DNA of 64,000 nucleotides, taken from assembly GCA_024803745.1 (NCBI GenBank), contig JANJXV010001821.1:1-64000 (forward strand). Direction: 5' to 3'. Under the pieces are notes generated by a model. It saw only the letters and a list, made by a program, of their open reading frames with translations, did not search any database and had not been told where the DNA came from. The translations under genes were made by a program, and so were the position numbers. Shown here one piece after another: positions 49,701 through 61,016 of the stretch. Each line of letters begins with the position of its first letter. The stretch's first letter is position 1. Source of the stretch: Megascapheus bottae. Lineage: Eukaryota; Chordata; Mammalia; Rodentia; Geomyidae.

Positions 49701-50329
49701 TCATAGAATGTAGGTGTGTGGAGTCATAGAATGGAGGTGTGTGAAGTCATAGAATGGAGTTGTGTGAATTCATAGAATGGAGTTGTGTGAAGTCAGAGAA
49801 TGGAGGTGTTTGAAGTCACAGAATGGAGGTGTGTGAACTCAGAATGGAGGTGTGTGAAGTCACAGAATGGAGGTGTGTGAAGTCATAGAATGTAAGTGTG
49901 TGAAGTCATAGAATGGAGGTTTGTGAAGTAAGAATGGAGATGTGTGAAGTCACTGAATGGAGTTGTGTGAACTCAGAATGGAGGTGTGTGAAGTCACAGA
50001 ATGGAGGTTTGTGAAGTGATAGAATGGAGGTGTGTGAAGACATAGAATGGATATTTCTGAAGTAAGAATTAAGGTGTGTGAAGTCATAGAAAGGAGGTGG
50101 GGGAAGTCATAGAATGGAGGAGTGTGAAGTCATAGAGTGCAGGTGAGTGAGGTCACAGATTCGAGGTCTGTGAAGTCATAGAATGGAGGTGTGTGATGTC
50201 AGAATGGAGGTGTGCGAAGTCATAGAATAGAGGTGTGTGAAGTCAGAATGGAGGTGTGTGAAGTCACAAAATTGAGGTGTTTGAAGTCATATATTGGAGG
50301 TGTGTGAAGTCAAAATGGATGTGTGAAGT
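46301..50329 (+). repeat. 4.0-kb block, copy 2 (8.2-kb spacing)
   Basis: This is the partner of 38129-42066, longer by about 91 bp. The extra sequence is two monomers near 47161-47203, two near 49281-49326 and two single bases. It ends near 50329, where this copy reads ATCGAATGG and the other CACAGAATGG. TGACGTCA is kept at 49474, matching 41211. Confidence 0.9.
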
Positions 50330-50789
50330 CATCGAATGGAGGTGTGTGAAGTCATAGAATGAAGGTGTGTGAAGTCACAGAATGGAGGTGTGTGAAGTCA
50401 TAGAATGGAGGTGTGTGAAATCACAGAATGGAGGTGTGTGAAGTCACAGAATGGAGGTTTGTGAAGTCAAAGAATGGAGGTGAGTGAAGTCACAGAATGG
50501 AGGTGTGTGGACTCAGAATGGAAGTGTGTGAAGTCACAGAATGGAGGTGTGTGAAGTCAAAGAATGGATGTGTGTGAAGTCATATAATGGAGGTGTGTGA
50601 AGTCACAGAATGGAGGTGTGTGAAGTCACAGAATGGAGGTGTGTGAAGTCAGATTGGAGGTGTGAAGTCATAGAATGGAGGAGTGTGAAGTCATAGAGTG
50701 GAGGTAAGTGAAGTCACAGATTCGAGGACTGTGAAGTCATAGAATGGAGGTGTGTGAAGTCAGAAAGGAGGTTTGTGAAGTCATAGAAT

Positions 50790-51559
50790 GGAGGTGTGTG
50801 AACTCATAGAAGGGAGATGTGTGATGTCACAATGGAAGTGTGTGAAGTCATAGAAAGGAGGTGTGGGAAGTCATAGAATGGAGGAGTGTGAAGTCATAGA
50901 GTGCAGGTGAGTGAGGTCACAGTTTCGAGGTCTGTGAAGTCATAGAATGGAGGTGTGTGATGTCAGAATGGAGGTGTGCGAAGTCATAGAATAGAGGTGT
51001 GTGAAGTCAGAATGGAGGTGTGTGAAGTAATACATGGAGTTGTGTGAAGTCATAGTATGGAGGTTGTGAAATCATAGAATGGAATTATGTGAAGTCACAG
51101 AATGGAGCTGTGTGAATTCAGAATGGAGGTGTGTGAAGTCATAGAATGGAGCTGTGTGAAATGAGAGAATGGACATTTGTGAAGTCACAGAATGGAGGTG
51201 TGTGAAGTCAAATAATGGAGGTTTGTGAAGTCATAGAATGGAGGTATGTGAAGTCAAATTGGAGGGGTGTGAAGTCGGAGAATTCAGGTGTGTGAAGTCA
51301 CAGAATGGAGGTGGGTGAAGTCACAGAATTGAGGTGTTTAAAGTCATAGAATGGAGGTGTGTGAAGTCACAGAATGGACGGGTATGAAGTCATAGAATGG
51401 AGGTGTGTGAAGTCACAAAATTGAGGTGTTTGAAGTAATATATTGGAGGTGTGTGAAGTCAAAATGGATGTGTGAAGTCATAGAATGGAGGTGTGTGAAG
51501 TCGTAGAATGGAGGTGTGTGAAGTCACAGAATGGAGGTGTGTGAAGTCATAGAATGGAG
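50790..51559 (+). repeat. 0.77-kb block, copy 1 (12.04-kb spacing)
   Basis: It matches 62831-63601 at an offset of 12,041, then 12,042 after one base near 51065. Shared markers are GAAAGGAGG (50853 and 62894), TACATGGAG (51031 and 63072), GAGCTGTGTGAAAT and GAGGTATGTG (51241 and 63283). The copies carry several private substitutions each. Confidence 0.82.
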
Positions 51560-52408
51560 GTGTGTGAAATCACAGAATGGAGGTGTGTGAAGTCACAGAA
51601 TTGAGGTTTGTGAAGTCTAAGAATGGAGGATTGTTAAGTCACAGAATGGAGGTGTGTGAACTCAGAATGGAGGTGTGTGACGTCACAGAATGGAGGTGTG
51701 TGAAGTCACAGAAGGAGGTGTGTGAAGTCATATAATGGAGGTGTGTGAAGTCATAGAATGGAGGTGTGTGAAGTCACAGAATGGAGGTGTGTGAAGTCAG
51801 ATTGGAGGTGTGAAGTCATAGAATGGAGGTGGGTGAAATCATAGAAAGGAGGTGTGTGAAGTCATAGAATGGAGGAGTGTGAAGTCATAGGGTGGAGGTA
51901 AGTGAAGTCACAGATTCGAGGTCTGTGAAGTCATAGAATGGAGGTGTGTGGAGTCAGAATGGAGGTGTGTGAAGTCATAGAATGGAGTTGTGTGAACTCA
52001 TAGAATGGAGTTGTGTGATGTCACAATGGAAGTGTGTGAAATCATAGAAAGGAGGTGTGGGAAGTCATAGAATGGAGGAGTGTGAAGTCATAGAGTGCAG
52101 TTGAGTGAGGTCACAGATTCGAGGTCTGTGAAGTCATAGAATGGAGGTGTGTGATGTCAGAATGGAGGTGTGTGAAGTCATAGGATGGAGGTGTGTGAAG
52201 TCACAGAATGGAGGTGTTGAACTCAGAATGGAGGTGTGTGCAGTCACAGAATGGAGGTGTGTGAAGTCATAGCATGGAGGTGTGTGAAGTCATATAATGG
52301 AGGTGTGTGAAGTCACAGAATGGAGGTGTGTGAAGTCACAGAATGGAGGTGTGTGAAGTCAGATTGGAGGTGTGAAGTCATAGAATGGAGGTGGGTGAAG
52401 TCATAGAA
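51332..52408 (+). repeat. 1.08-kb block, copy 1 (1,330-bp spacing)
   Basis: It matches 52662-53739 at an offset of 1,330, then 1,331 after one base near 52216. Markers are GACGGGTATG (51377 and 52707), TTGAGGTTTG (51601 and 52931), TGACGTCA (51678 and 53008) and GCAGTCACAG (52240 and 53571). The piece between the copies (52409-52661) itself resembles 51,520-51,780. Confidence 0.88.
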
Positions 52409-52661
52409 TGGAGGTGTGTGAAGTCACAGAATGGAGGTGTGTGAAGTCACTGAATGGAGGTGTGTGAAATCACAGAATGGAGGTGTGTGAAGTCACAGAA
52501 TGGAGGATTGTGAAGTCAAATAATGGAGGATTGTTAAGTCACAGAATGGAGGTGTGTGAACTCAGAATGGAGGTGTGTGACATCACAGAATGGAGGTGTG
52601 TGAAGTCACAGAAGGAGGTGTGTGAAGTCATATAATGGAGGTGTGTGAAGTCACAGAATGG

Positions 52662-53739
52662 AGGTGTGTGAAGTCATAGAATGGAGGTGTGTGAAGTCAA
52701 AGAATGGACGGGTATGAAGTCATAGAATGGAGGTGTGTGAAGTCACAAAATTGAGGTGTTTGAAGTAATATATTGGAGGTGTGTGAAGTCAAAATGGATG
52801 TGTGAAGTCATAGAATGGAGGTGTGTGAAGTCATAGAATGGAGGTGTGTGAAGTCACAGAATGGAGGTGTGTGAAGTCATAGAATGGAGGTGTGTGAAAT
52901 CACAGAATGGAGGTGTGTGAAGTCACAGAATTGAGGTTTGTGAAGTCAAAGAATGGAGGATTGTTAAGTCACAGAATGGAGGTGTGTGAACTCAGAATGG
53001 AGGTGTGTGACGTCACAGAATGGAGGTGTGTGAAGTCACAGAAGGAGGTGTGTGAAGTCATATAATGGAGGTGTGTGAAGTCATAGAATGGAGGTGTGTG
53101 AAGTCACAGAATGGAGGTGTGTGAAGTCAGAATGGAGGTGTGAAGTCATAGAATGGAGGTGGGTGAAATCATAGAAAGGAGGTGTGTGAAGTCATAAAAT
53201 GGAGGAGTGTGAAGTCATAGAGTGGAAGTAAGTGAAGTCACAGATTCGAGGTCTGTGAAGTCATAGAATGGAGGTGTGTGGAGTCAGAATGGAGGTGTGT
53301 GAAGTCATAGAATGGAGTTGTATGAACTCATAGAATGGAGTTGTGTGATGTCAAAATGGAAGTGTGTGAAGTCATGGAAAGGAGGTGTGGGAAGTCATAG
53401 AATGGAGGAGTGTGAAGTCATAGAGTGCAGGTGAGTGAGGTCACAGATTCGAGGTCTGTGAAGTCATAGAATGGAGGTGTGTGATGTCAGAATGGAGGTG
53501 TGTGAAGTCATAGGATGGAGGTGTGTGAAGTCACAGAATGGAGGTGTGTGAACTCAGAATGGAGGTGTGTGCAGTCACAGAATGGATGTGTGTGAAGTCA
53601 TAGCATGGAGGTGTGTGAAGTCATATAATGGAGGTGTGTGAAGTCACAGAATGGAGGTGTGTGAAGTCACAGAATGGAGGTGTGTGAAGTCAGATTGGAG
53701 GTGTGAAGTCATAGAATGGAGGTGGGTGAAGTCATAGAA
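52662..53739 (+). repeat. 1.08-kb block, copy 2 (1,330-bp spacing)
   Basis: This is the partner of 51332-52408 with scattered substitutions, such as GGAAGTAAG near 53224 for GGAGGTAAG and TCAAAATGG at 53351 for TCACAATGG. Its TGACGTCA at 53008 is the last perfect one I saw in the window. From 53740 the series returns to the GGTAAGTGAAGTC monomers seen near 51,890 and 53,220. Confidence 0.87.
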
Positions 53740-54065
53740 AGGAGGTGTGTGAAGTCATAGAATGGAGGAGTGTGAAGTCTTAGAGTGGAGGTAAGTGAAG
53801 TCACAGATTCGAGGTCTGTGAAGTCATAGAATGGAGTTGTGTGAAGTCAGAATGGAGGTGTGTGAAGTCATAGAATGGAGGTGTGTGAACTCATAGAATG
53901 GAGTTGTGTGATGTCACAATGGAAGTGTGTGAAGTCATAGAGAGGAGGTGTGGGAAGTCATAGAATGGAGGAGTGTGAAGTCATAGAGTGCAGGTGAGTG
54001 AGGTCACAGATTCGAGGTCTGTGAAGTCATAGAATGGAGATGTGTGCGAAGTCATAGAAAAGAGG

Positions 54066-54588
54066 TGTGTGAAGTCACAGAATGGAGGTGTGTGAAGTCA
54101 CAGAATGGAGGTGTGTGAACTCAGAATGGAGGTGTGTGAAGACACAGAATGAAGGTGTGTGAAGTCATAGAATGGAATTGTGTGAAGTCATAAAATGGAG
54201 GTGTGAGAATTCATAGAGTAGATGTCCGTGAAGTCACAGATTCGAGGTCTGTGAAGTCATAGAATGGAGGTGTGTGAAGTCAGAATGTAGGTGTGCGATG
54301 TCATAGAATAGAGGTGTGTGAAGTCAGAATGGAGGGGTGTGAAGTCATAGAATTGAGGTGTGTGAACTCATAAAATGGAGGTGTGTGACATCACAATGGA
54401 AGTGTGTGAAGTCATAGAATGGAGGTGTGTGAAGTCACAGAATGGAAGTGTGTGAAGTCATAAATGGAGGTGTGTGAAGTCAGAATGGAGGTGTGTGAAG
54501 TCACAGAATGGAGGTGTGTGAAGTCACAGAATGGAGGTGTGTGAAGTCAGAATGTAGGTGTGTGAAGTCATAGATGGAGGTGTGTGAA
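54066..54588 (+). repeat. 0.52-kb block, copy 1 (6,428-bp spacing)
   Basis: It matches 60494-61016 at a constant offset of 6,428 and looks almost identical. The GATGTCCGTG marker is at 54221 and 60649, and both share the shortened monomer GTCATAAATGG (near 54457 and 60885). A related, less complete copy sits at 59,070-59,400 (GATGTCCGTG at 59188). Confidence 0.86.
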
Positions 54589-54914
54589 GCCACAGAATGG
54601 GCGGGTATGAAGTCATAGAATGGAGGTGTGTGAAGTCACAAAATTGAGGTGTTTGAAGTCATATATTGGAGGTGTCTGAAGTCAAAACTGATGTGTGATG
54701 TCATAAAATGGCGGTGTGTGAAGTCATAGAATGGAGGTGTGTGAAGTCACAGAATGGAGGTGTGTGAAGTCATAGAATGGAGGTGTGTGAAATCACAGAA
54801 TGTAGGTGTATGAAGTCACAGAATGGAGGTTTGTGAAGTCAAAGAATGGAGGTTTGTGAAGTCACAGAATGGAGGTGTGTGAAGTCAGAATGGAGGTGTG
54901 TGAAGTCATACAAT

Positions 54915-56084
54915 GAAGGTGTGTGAAGTCACAGAATGGAGGTGTGTGAAGTCAGATTGGAGGTGTGATTTCATAGAATGGAGGTGGGTGAAATCATAGA
55001 AAGGAGGTGTGTGAAGTCATAGAAAGGAGGTGTGTGAAGTCACCGAATGCAGGTGTGTGACGTCTGAATGGAGGTGTGTGAAGTCATACAATGAAGGTGT
55101 GTGAAGACACAGAATGGAGGTGTGTGAAGTCAGATTGGAGGTGTGAAGTCATAGAATGGAGGTGGGTGAAATCATAGAAAGGAGGAGTGTGAAGTCATAG
55201 AATGGAGGTGTGTGAAGTCATAGAATGGAGGTGTGTGAAATCATAGAATGGACGTTTGTGAAGGCACAGAATGGAGGTGTGTGAAGTCACAGAATGGAGG
55301 TTTGTGAAGTCACAGAATGGAGGTGTGTGAAGTCATAGAATGGAGGTGTGTGAAATAACAGAATGGACGGGTATGAAGTCATAGAATTGAGGTGTGTGAA
55401 GTCACAATATTGAGGTGCTTGAAGTGATATATTGGAGGTGTGTGAAGTCAAAATGGATGTGTGAAGTTATAGAATGGAGGTATGTGAAGTCACAGAATGG
55501 AGGTGTGTGAAGTCACAGAATGGAGGTGTGTGAAGTCAGATTGGAGGTGTGAATTCATAGAATGGAGTTGGGTGAAATCATAGAAAGGAGGTGTGTGAAG
55601 TCATAGAATGGAGGTGTGTGAAGTCACAGAATGCAGGTGTTTGAAGTCAGAATGGACGTGTGTGAAGTCATACAATGAAGGTGTGTGAAGTCACAGAATG
55701 GAGGTGTGTGAAGTCAGATTGGAGGTGTGAAGTCATAGAATGGAGGTGGGTGAAATCATAGAAAGGAGGAGTGTGAAGTCATAGAATGGAGGTGTGTGAA
55801 GCCATAGAATGGAGGTGTGTGAAATCATAGAATGGACGTTTGTGAAGTCACAGAATGGAGGTGTGTGAAGTCACAGAATGGAGGTTTTTGAAGTCACAGA
55901 ATGGAGGTGTGTGAAGTCATAGAATGGAGGTGTGTGAAATAACAGAATGGACGGGTATGAAGTCATAGAATTTAGGTGTGTGAAGTCACAATATTTAGGT
56001 GTTTGAATTCATATATTGGAGGTGGGTGAAGTCAAAATGGATGTGTGAAGTTATAGAATGGAGGTGTGTGAAGTCACAGAATTG
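54915..56084 (+). repeat. 584-bp tandem duplication
   Basis: 54915-55498 and 55499-56084 match at an offset of 584. GGTGTGATTTCATAG is at about 54962 and GGTGTGAATTCATAG at about 55546. GAATGCAGG and the GAAATAACAGAATGGACGGG monomer (55366 and 55950 at GACGGG) are shared. Differences are scattered base changes. A shorter run with the same TACAATGAAGG marker begins at 54909, 178 bp before the one at 55087. Confidence 0.87.
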
Positions 56085-56443
56085 AGGTGTTTGAAGTCAT
56101 ATATTGGAGGTGTGTGAAGTCAAAATGGATGTGTGAAGTCATAGAATGTAGGTGTGTGAAGTCATAGAATGGAGGTGTGAGAAGTCGTAGAATGGAGTTG
56201 TGTGAATTCATAGAATGGAGGTGTGTGAAGTCACAGAATGGAGGTGTTTGAAGTCACAGAATGGAGGTGTGTGAACTCAGAATGGAGGTATGTGAAGTCA
56301 CAGAATGGAGGTGTGTGAAGTCATAGAATGGAAGTGTGTGAAGTCATAGAATGGAGGTTTGTGAAGTCAGAATGGAGATGTGTGAAGTCACTGAATGGAG
56401 TTGTGTGAACTCAGAATGGAGGTGTGTGAAGTCACAGAATGGA
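56075..56443 (+). repeat. 0.37-kb block, copy 1 (6,300-bp spacing)
   Basis: It matches 62375-62743 at a constant offset of 6,300 (GTTTGAAG at 56089 and 62389). The same order of variants also occurs near 41,380-41,740 and 49,640-50,000, so at least four dispersed copies exist. The shared series runs from AATTGAGGTGTTTGAAG to GAGTTGTGTGAACTCAG. Confidence 0.83.
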
Positions 56444-57130
56444 GATTTGTGAAGTAAGAATGAATGTGTGTGAAGTCATAGAATGGAGGTGTGTGACCTC
56501 AAAGAATGGAGGTGTGTGAAGTCACAGAATGGAGGTGTGGAAAGTCAGAATGGAGTTGTGTGAAGTCATAGAATGGAGGTGTGTGAATTCAGAATGGAGG
56601 TGTGTGAAGTCATAGTATGGAGGTGTGTGAAATCATAGAATGGAGTTTTGTGAAGTCACAGAATGGAGCCGTGTGAATTCAGAATGGAGGTGTGTGAAGC
56701 CATAGAATGGAGGTGTGTGAAATCAGAGAATGGACTTTTGTGAAGTCACAGAATGGAGGTGTGTGAAGTCACAGAGTGGAGGTTTGTGAAGTCATAGAAT
56801 GGAGTTATGTGAAGTCATATTTGAGGGGTGTGAAGTCGGAGAATGGAGATGTGTGAAGTCACAGAATGGAGGTGAGTGAAGTCACAGAATGGAGGTGTTT
56901 GAAGTCATAGAATGGAGGTGTGTGAAATCACAGAATTGAGGTGTTTGAAGTAATATATTGGAGGTGTGTGAAATCAAAATGTATGTGTGAAGTCATAGAA
57001 TGGAGGTGTGTGAAGTCATAGAATAGAGGTGTGTGAAGTCACAGAATGGAGGTGTGTGAAGTCACCGAATGGACGTGTGTGAACTGAGAATGGAGGTGTG
57101 TTAAGTCACAGAATGGAGGTGTGTGAAGTT
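56444..57130 (+). repeat. Satellite related to 51.0-51.5 and 63.1-63.6 kb
   Basis: From about 56600 the order of marker monomers (TAGTATGGAGG, GAGTTTTGTGAAG, GAGC-GTGTGAATTC, AATGGACTTTTG, GGAGGGGTGTGAAGTCGG) follows that of 63,090-63,330, with more private changes than in the dated block pairs. Nothing but satellite is visible. Confidence 0.68.
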
Positions 57131-57343
57131 ACCGAATGGACGTGTGTGAACTGAGAATGGAGGTGTGTGAAGTCACAGAATGGAGGTTTGCGAAGACATA
57201 GAATGGAGGTGTGAGAAGTCATAGAATGGAGGTGTGTGAAGTCACCGAATGGACGTGTGTGAACTGAGAATGGAGGTGTGTGAAGTCACAGAATGGAGGT
57301 TTGCGAAGACATAGAATGGAGGTGTGTGAAGTCATAGAATGGA
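57131..57343 (+). repeat. 113-bp tandem duplication
   Basis: 57131-57243 repeats at 57244 and stays matched to about 57343. Each copy begins ACCGAATGGACG and includes GTGTGAACTGAGAATGG and GGTTTGCGAAGACATAG. A shortened form of the same start lies 67 bp before the first copy (57064). The copies differ at one base (GTGAGAAG against GTGTGAAG). Confidence 0.88.
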
Positions 57344-57870
57344 TTTTTCTGAATTAAGAATAAAGGTGTGTGAAGTCATAGAATGGATGTGTGTGAACTC
57401 ATAGAATGGAGGTGTGTGAAGTCGTGGAATGGAGGTGTATGAAGTCAAAGAATGGAGGTGTGTGAAGTCATAGAATGGATGTTGGTGAAGTCATAGAAAG
57501 GAGGTGTGGGAAGTCATAGAATGGAGCAGTGTGAAGTCATAGAGTGCAGGTGAGTGAAGTCAGAGATTCGAGGTCTGTGAACTCATAGAATGGAGGTGTG
57601 TGATGTCAGAATGGGGTGTGCGAAGTCATAGAATAGAGGTGTGTGAAGTCAGAATGAAGGTGTGTAAAGTCATAGATGGAGTTGTGTGAAGTCATAGTAT
57701 GGAGGTTTTTGAAATCATAGAACAGAGTTTTGTGAAGTCACAGAATGGAGCAGTGTGAATTCAGAATGGAGGTGTGTGAAGTCATAGAATGGAGCTGTGT
57801 GAAATCAGAGAATGGACGTTTGTGAAGTCACAGAATGGAGGTGTGTGAAGTCACAGAATGGAGGTGTGTG
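57344..57870 (+). repeat. Diverged satellite linking two blocks
   Basis: Begins with GATTTTTCTGAATTAAG, an altered form of the GATGTTTCTGAATTAAG marker of the 9.3-13.2 kb region. It then carries the GGTGTGGGAAG and CAGATTCGAGG-type monomers common to many block starts. No close copy of the whole stretch was traced and nothing else is visible. Confidence 0.66.
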
Positions 57871-60870
57871 AAGTCACAGAATGGAGGTGTGTGAACTCAG
57901 AATTGAGGTGTGTGAACTCAGAATGGAGGTGTGTGAAGTCATAGAATGGAAGTGTGTGAAGTCACAGAGTGGAGGTGTGTGAAATCACAGAATGGACTTG
58001 TGTGAAGTCACAGAATGGAGGTGTGTGAACTCAGAATGGAGGTGTATGAAGTCATAGAATGGAGGTGTGTGAAGTCACAGAATGGAGGTGTGTGAAGTCA
58101 CAGAATGGAGGTTTGTGAAGTTAGAATGGAGGTGTGTAGTCATAGATTGGAGGTGGGTGAAGTCATAGAAAGGAGGTGTGGGAAGTCATAGAATGGAGGA
58201 GTGTGAAGTCATGGAGTGCAGGTGAGGGAAGTCACAGATTCGAGGTCTGTGAAGTCATAGAATGATGGTGTGTGAAGTCAGAATGGAGGTGTGTGAATTC
58301 ATAGATGGAGTTGTGTGAAGTCATAGTATGGAGGTGTGTCAAATCATAGAATGGAGTTTTGTGAAGTCACAGAATGGAGATGTGTGTAGTCACAATGGAG
58401 GTGTGTGAAGTCATAGAATGGAGGTGTGTGAAGTCACAGAATGGAAGTGTGTGAAGTAAAAATGGAGGTGTGCAAAGTCATAGAATGGAGGTGTGTGAAG
58501 TCAAAGGATGTAGGTGTGTGAAGTCATCGAATGGAGGTGTGTGAAATCACAGAATGGAGGTGTGTGAAGTCAGAACAGAGGTGTGCGAAGTCATAGAATG
58601 GAGGTGTGTGAAGTCAGAATGGAGGTGTGTGAAAACATAGAATGGAGTTGTGAAGTCAGAATAGAGGTGTGTGAAGTCATAGAATGGAGGTGTGTGATGT
58701 CACAGAATTGAGGTGTGGGAAGTCACAGAATGGAGGTGTGTGAAGTCACAGAATGGAGGTGTGTGAACTCAGAATGGATGTGTGTAAAATCACAGAATGG
58801 AGGTGTGTGAAGTCATAGAATGGAAGTGTGTGAAGTCATTCAATGGAGGTGTGTGAAGTCACAGAATGGACGGTATGAAGTCATAGAATAGAGGTGTGTG
58901 AAGTCACAAAATTGAGGTGTTTGAAGTCATATGTTGGAGGTGTGTGAAGTCACAGAATGGAGGTGTGTGAAGTCATAGAATGAATGTGTGTGAAGTCATA
59001 GAATGGATGTGTGTGAAGTCAGAGAATGGAGGTGTGTGAAGTCACAGAATGGAGGTGTGAGAAGTCACAGAATGGAGGTGTGTGAACTCAGAATGGAGGG
59101 GTGTGAAGTCACAGAATGAAGGTGTGTGAAGTCATAGAATGGAATTGTGTGAAGTCATAAAATGGAGGTGTGAGAATTCATAGAGTAGATGTCCGTGAAG
59201 TCACAGATTCGAGGTCTGTGAAGTCATAGAATGGAGGTGTGTGAAGTCAGAACGTAGGTGTGCGATGTCATAGAATAGAGGTGTGTGAAGTCAGAATGGA
59301 GGGGTGTGAAGTCATAGAATGGAGGTGTGTGAACTCATAAAATGGAGGTGTGTGACATCACAATGGAAGTGTGTGAAGTCATAGAATGGAGGTGTGTGAA
59401 GTCACAGAATGGAGGTGTGTGAACTCAGAATGGAGGTGTGTGAAATCATAGAATGGAAGTGTGTGAAGTCACAGAGGAGGTGTGTGAAATCACAGAACGG
59501 ACTTGTGTGAAGTCACAGAATGGAGGTGTGTGAACTCAGAATGGAGGTGTATGAAGTCATAGAATGGAGGTGTGTGGAGTCACAGAATGGAGGTGTGTGA
59601 AGTCACAGAATGGAGGTTTGTGAAGTTAGAATGGAGGTGTGTAGTCATAGATTGGAGGTGGGTGAAGTCATAGAATGGAGGTGTGGGAAGTCATAGAATG
59701 GAGGAGTGTGAAGTCATGGAGTGCAGGTGAGTGAAGTCACAGATTCGAGGTCTGTGAAGTCATAGAATGATGGTGTGTGAAGTCAGAATGGAGGTGTGTG
59801 AATTCATAGTTGGAGTTGTGTGAAGTCATAGTATGGAGGTGTGTCAAATCATAGAGTGGAGTTTTGTGAAGTCACAGAATGGAGATGTGTGTAGTCACAA
59901 TGGAGGTGTGTGAAGTCATAGAATGGAGGTGTGTGAAGTCACAGAATGGAAGTGTGTGAAGTAAAAATGGAGGTGTGCAAAGTCATAGAATGGAGGTGTG
60001 TGAAGTCAAAGGATGTAGGTGTGTGAAGTCATCGAATGGAGGTGTGTGAAATCACAGAATGGAGGTGTGTGAAGTCAGAACAGAGGTGTGCGAAGTCATA
60101 GAATGGAGGTGTGTGAAGTCAGAATGGAGGTGTGTGAAAACATAGAATGGAGTTGTGAAGTCAGAATAGAGGTGTGTGAAGTCATAGAATGGAGGTGTGT
60201 GAAGTCACAGAATTGAGGTGTGGGAAGTCACAGAATGGAGGTGTGTGAAGTCACAGAATGGAGGTGTGTGAAGTCATAGAATGGAAGTGTGTGAAGTCAT
60301 TCAATGGAGGTGTGTGAAGTCACAGAATGGACGGTATGAAGTCATAGAATAGAGGTGTGTGAAGTCACAAAATTGAGGTGTTTGAAGTCATATGTTGGAG
60401 GTGTGTGAAGTCACAGAATGGAGGTGTGTGAAGTCATAGAATGGATGTGTGTGAAGTCATAGAATGGATGTGTGTGAAGTCAGAGAATGGAGGTGTGTGA
60501 AGTCACAGAATGGAGGTGTGTGAAGTCACAGAATGGAGGTGTGTGAACTCAGAATGGAGGTGTGTGAAGACACAGAATGAAGGTGTGTGAAGTCATAGAA
60601 TGGAATTGTGTGAAGTCATAAAATGGAGGTGTGAGAATTCATAGAGTAGATGTCCGTGAAGTCACAGATTCGAGGTCTGTGAAGTCATAGAATGGAGGTG
60701 TGTGAAGTCAGAATGTAGGTGTGCGATGTCATAGAATAGAGGTGTGTGAAGTCAGAATGGAGGGGTGTGAAGTCATAGAATTGAGGTGTGTGAACTCATA
60801 AAATGGAGGTGTGTGACATCACAATGGAAGTGTGTGAAGTCATAGAATGGAGGTGTGTGAAGTCACAGAA
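57871..60870 (+). repeat. Higher-order repeat of about 1.5 kb, two units
   Basis: 57871-59380 and 59381-60870 are tandem units. The offset is 1,507 at GTCACAGAG (57961 and 59468), 1,505 at TTAGAATGG (58121 and 59626) and 1,461 further on (CGGTATG 58871 and 60332, GATGTCC 59188 and 60649) after loss of about two monomers near 60260. The CGATTTC-free, near-identical run 58,380-58,770 against 59,880-60,240 includes GTGAAAACATAG and the 20-bp GAGTTGTGAAGTCAG unit. Confidence 0.88.
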
Positions 60871-61016
60871 TGGAAGTGTGTGAAGTCATAAATGGAGGTG
60901 TGTGAAGTCAGAATGGAGGTGTGTGAAGTCACAGAATGGAGGTGTGTGAAGTCACAGAATGGAGGTGTGTGAAGTCAGAATGTAGGTGTGTGAAGTCATA
61001 GATGGAGGTGTGTGAA
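60494..61016 (+). repeat. 0.52-kb block, copy 2 (6,428-bp spacing)
   Basis: This is the partner of 54066-54588. It overlaps the second 1.5-kb unit, so that unit's right end and the 54-kb block share a source. After TAGATGGAGG the 54-kb copy goes to CCACAGAATGGGCGG while this one goes to CATAGTATGGAG. Confidence 0.85.
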
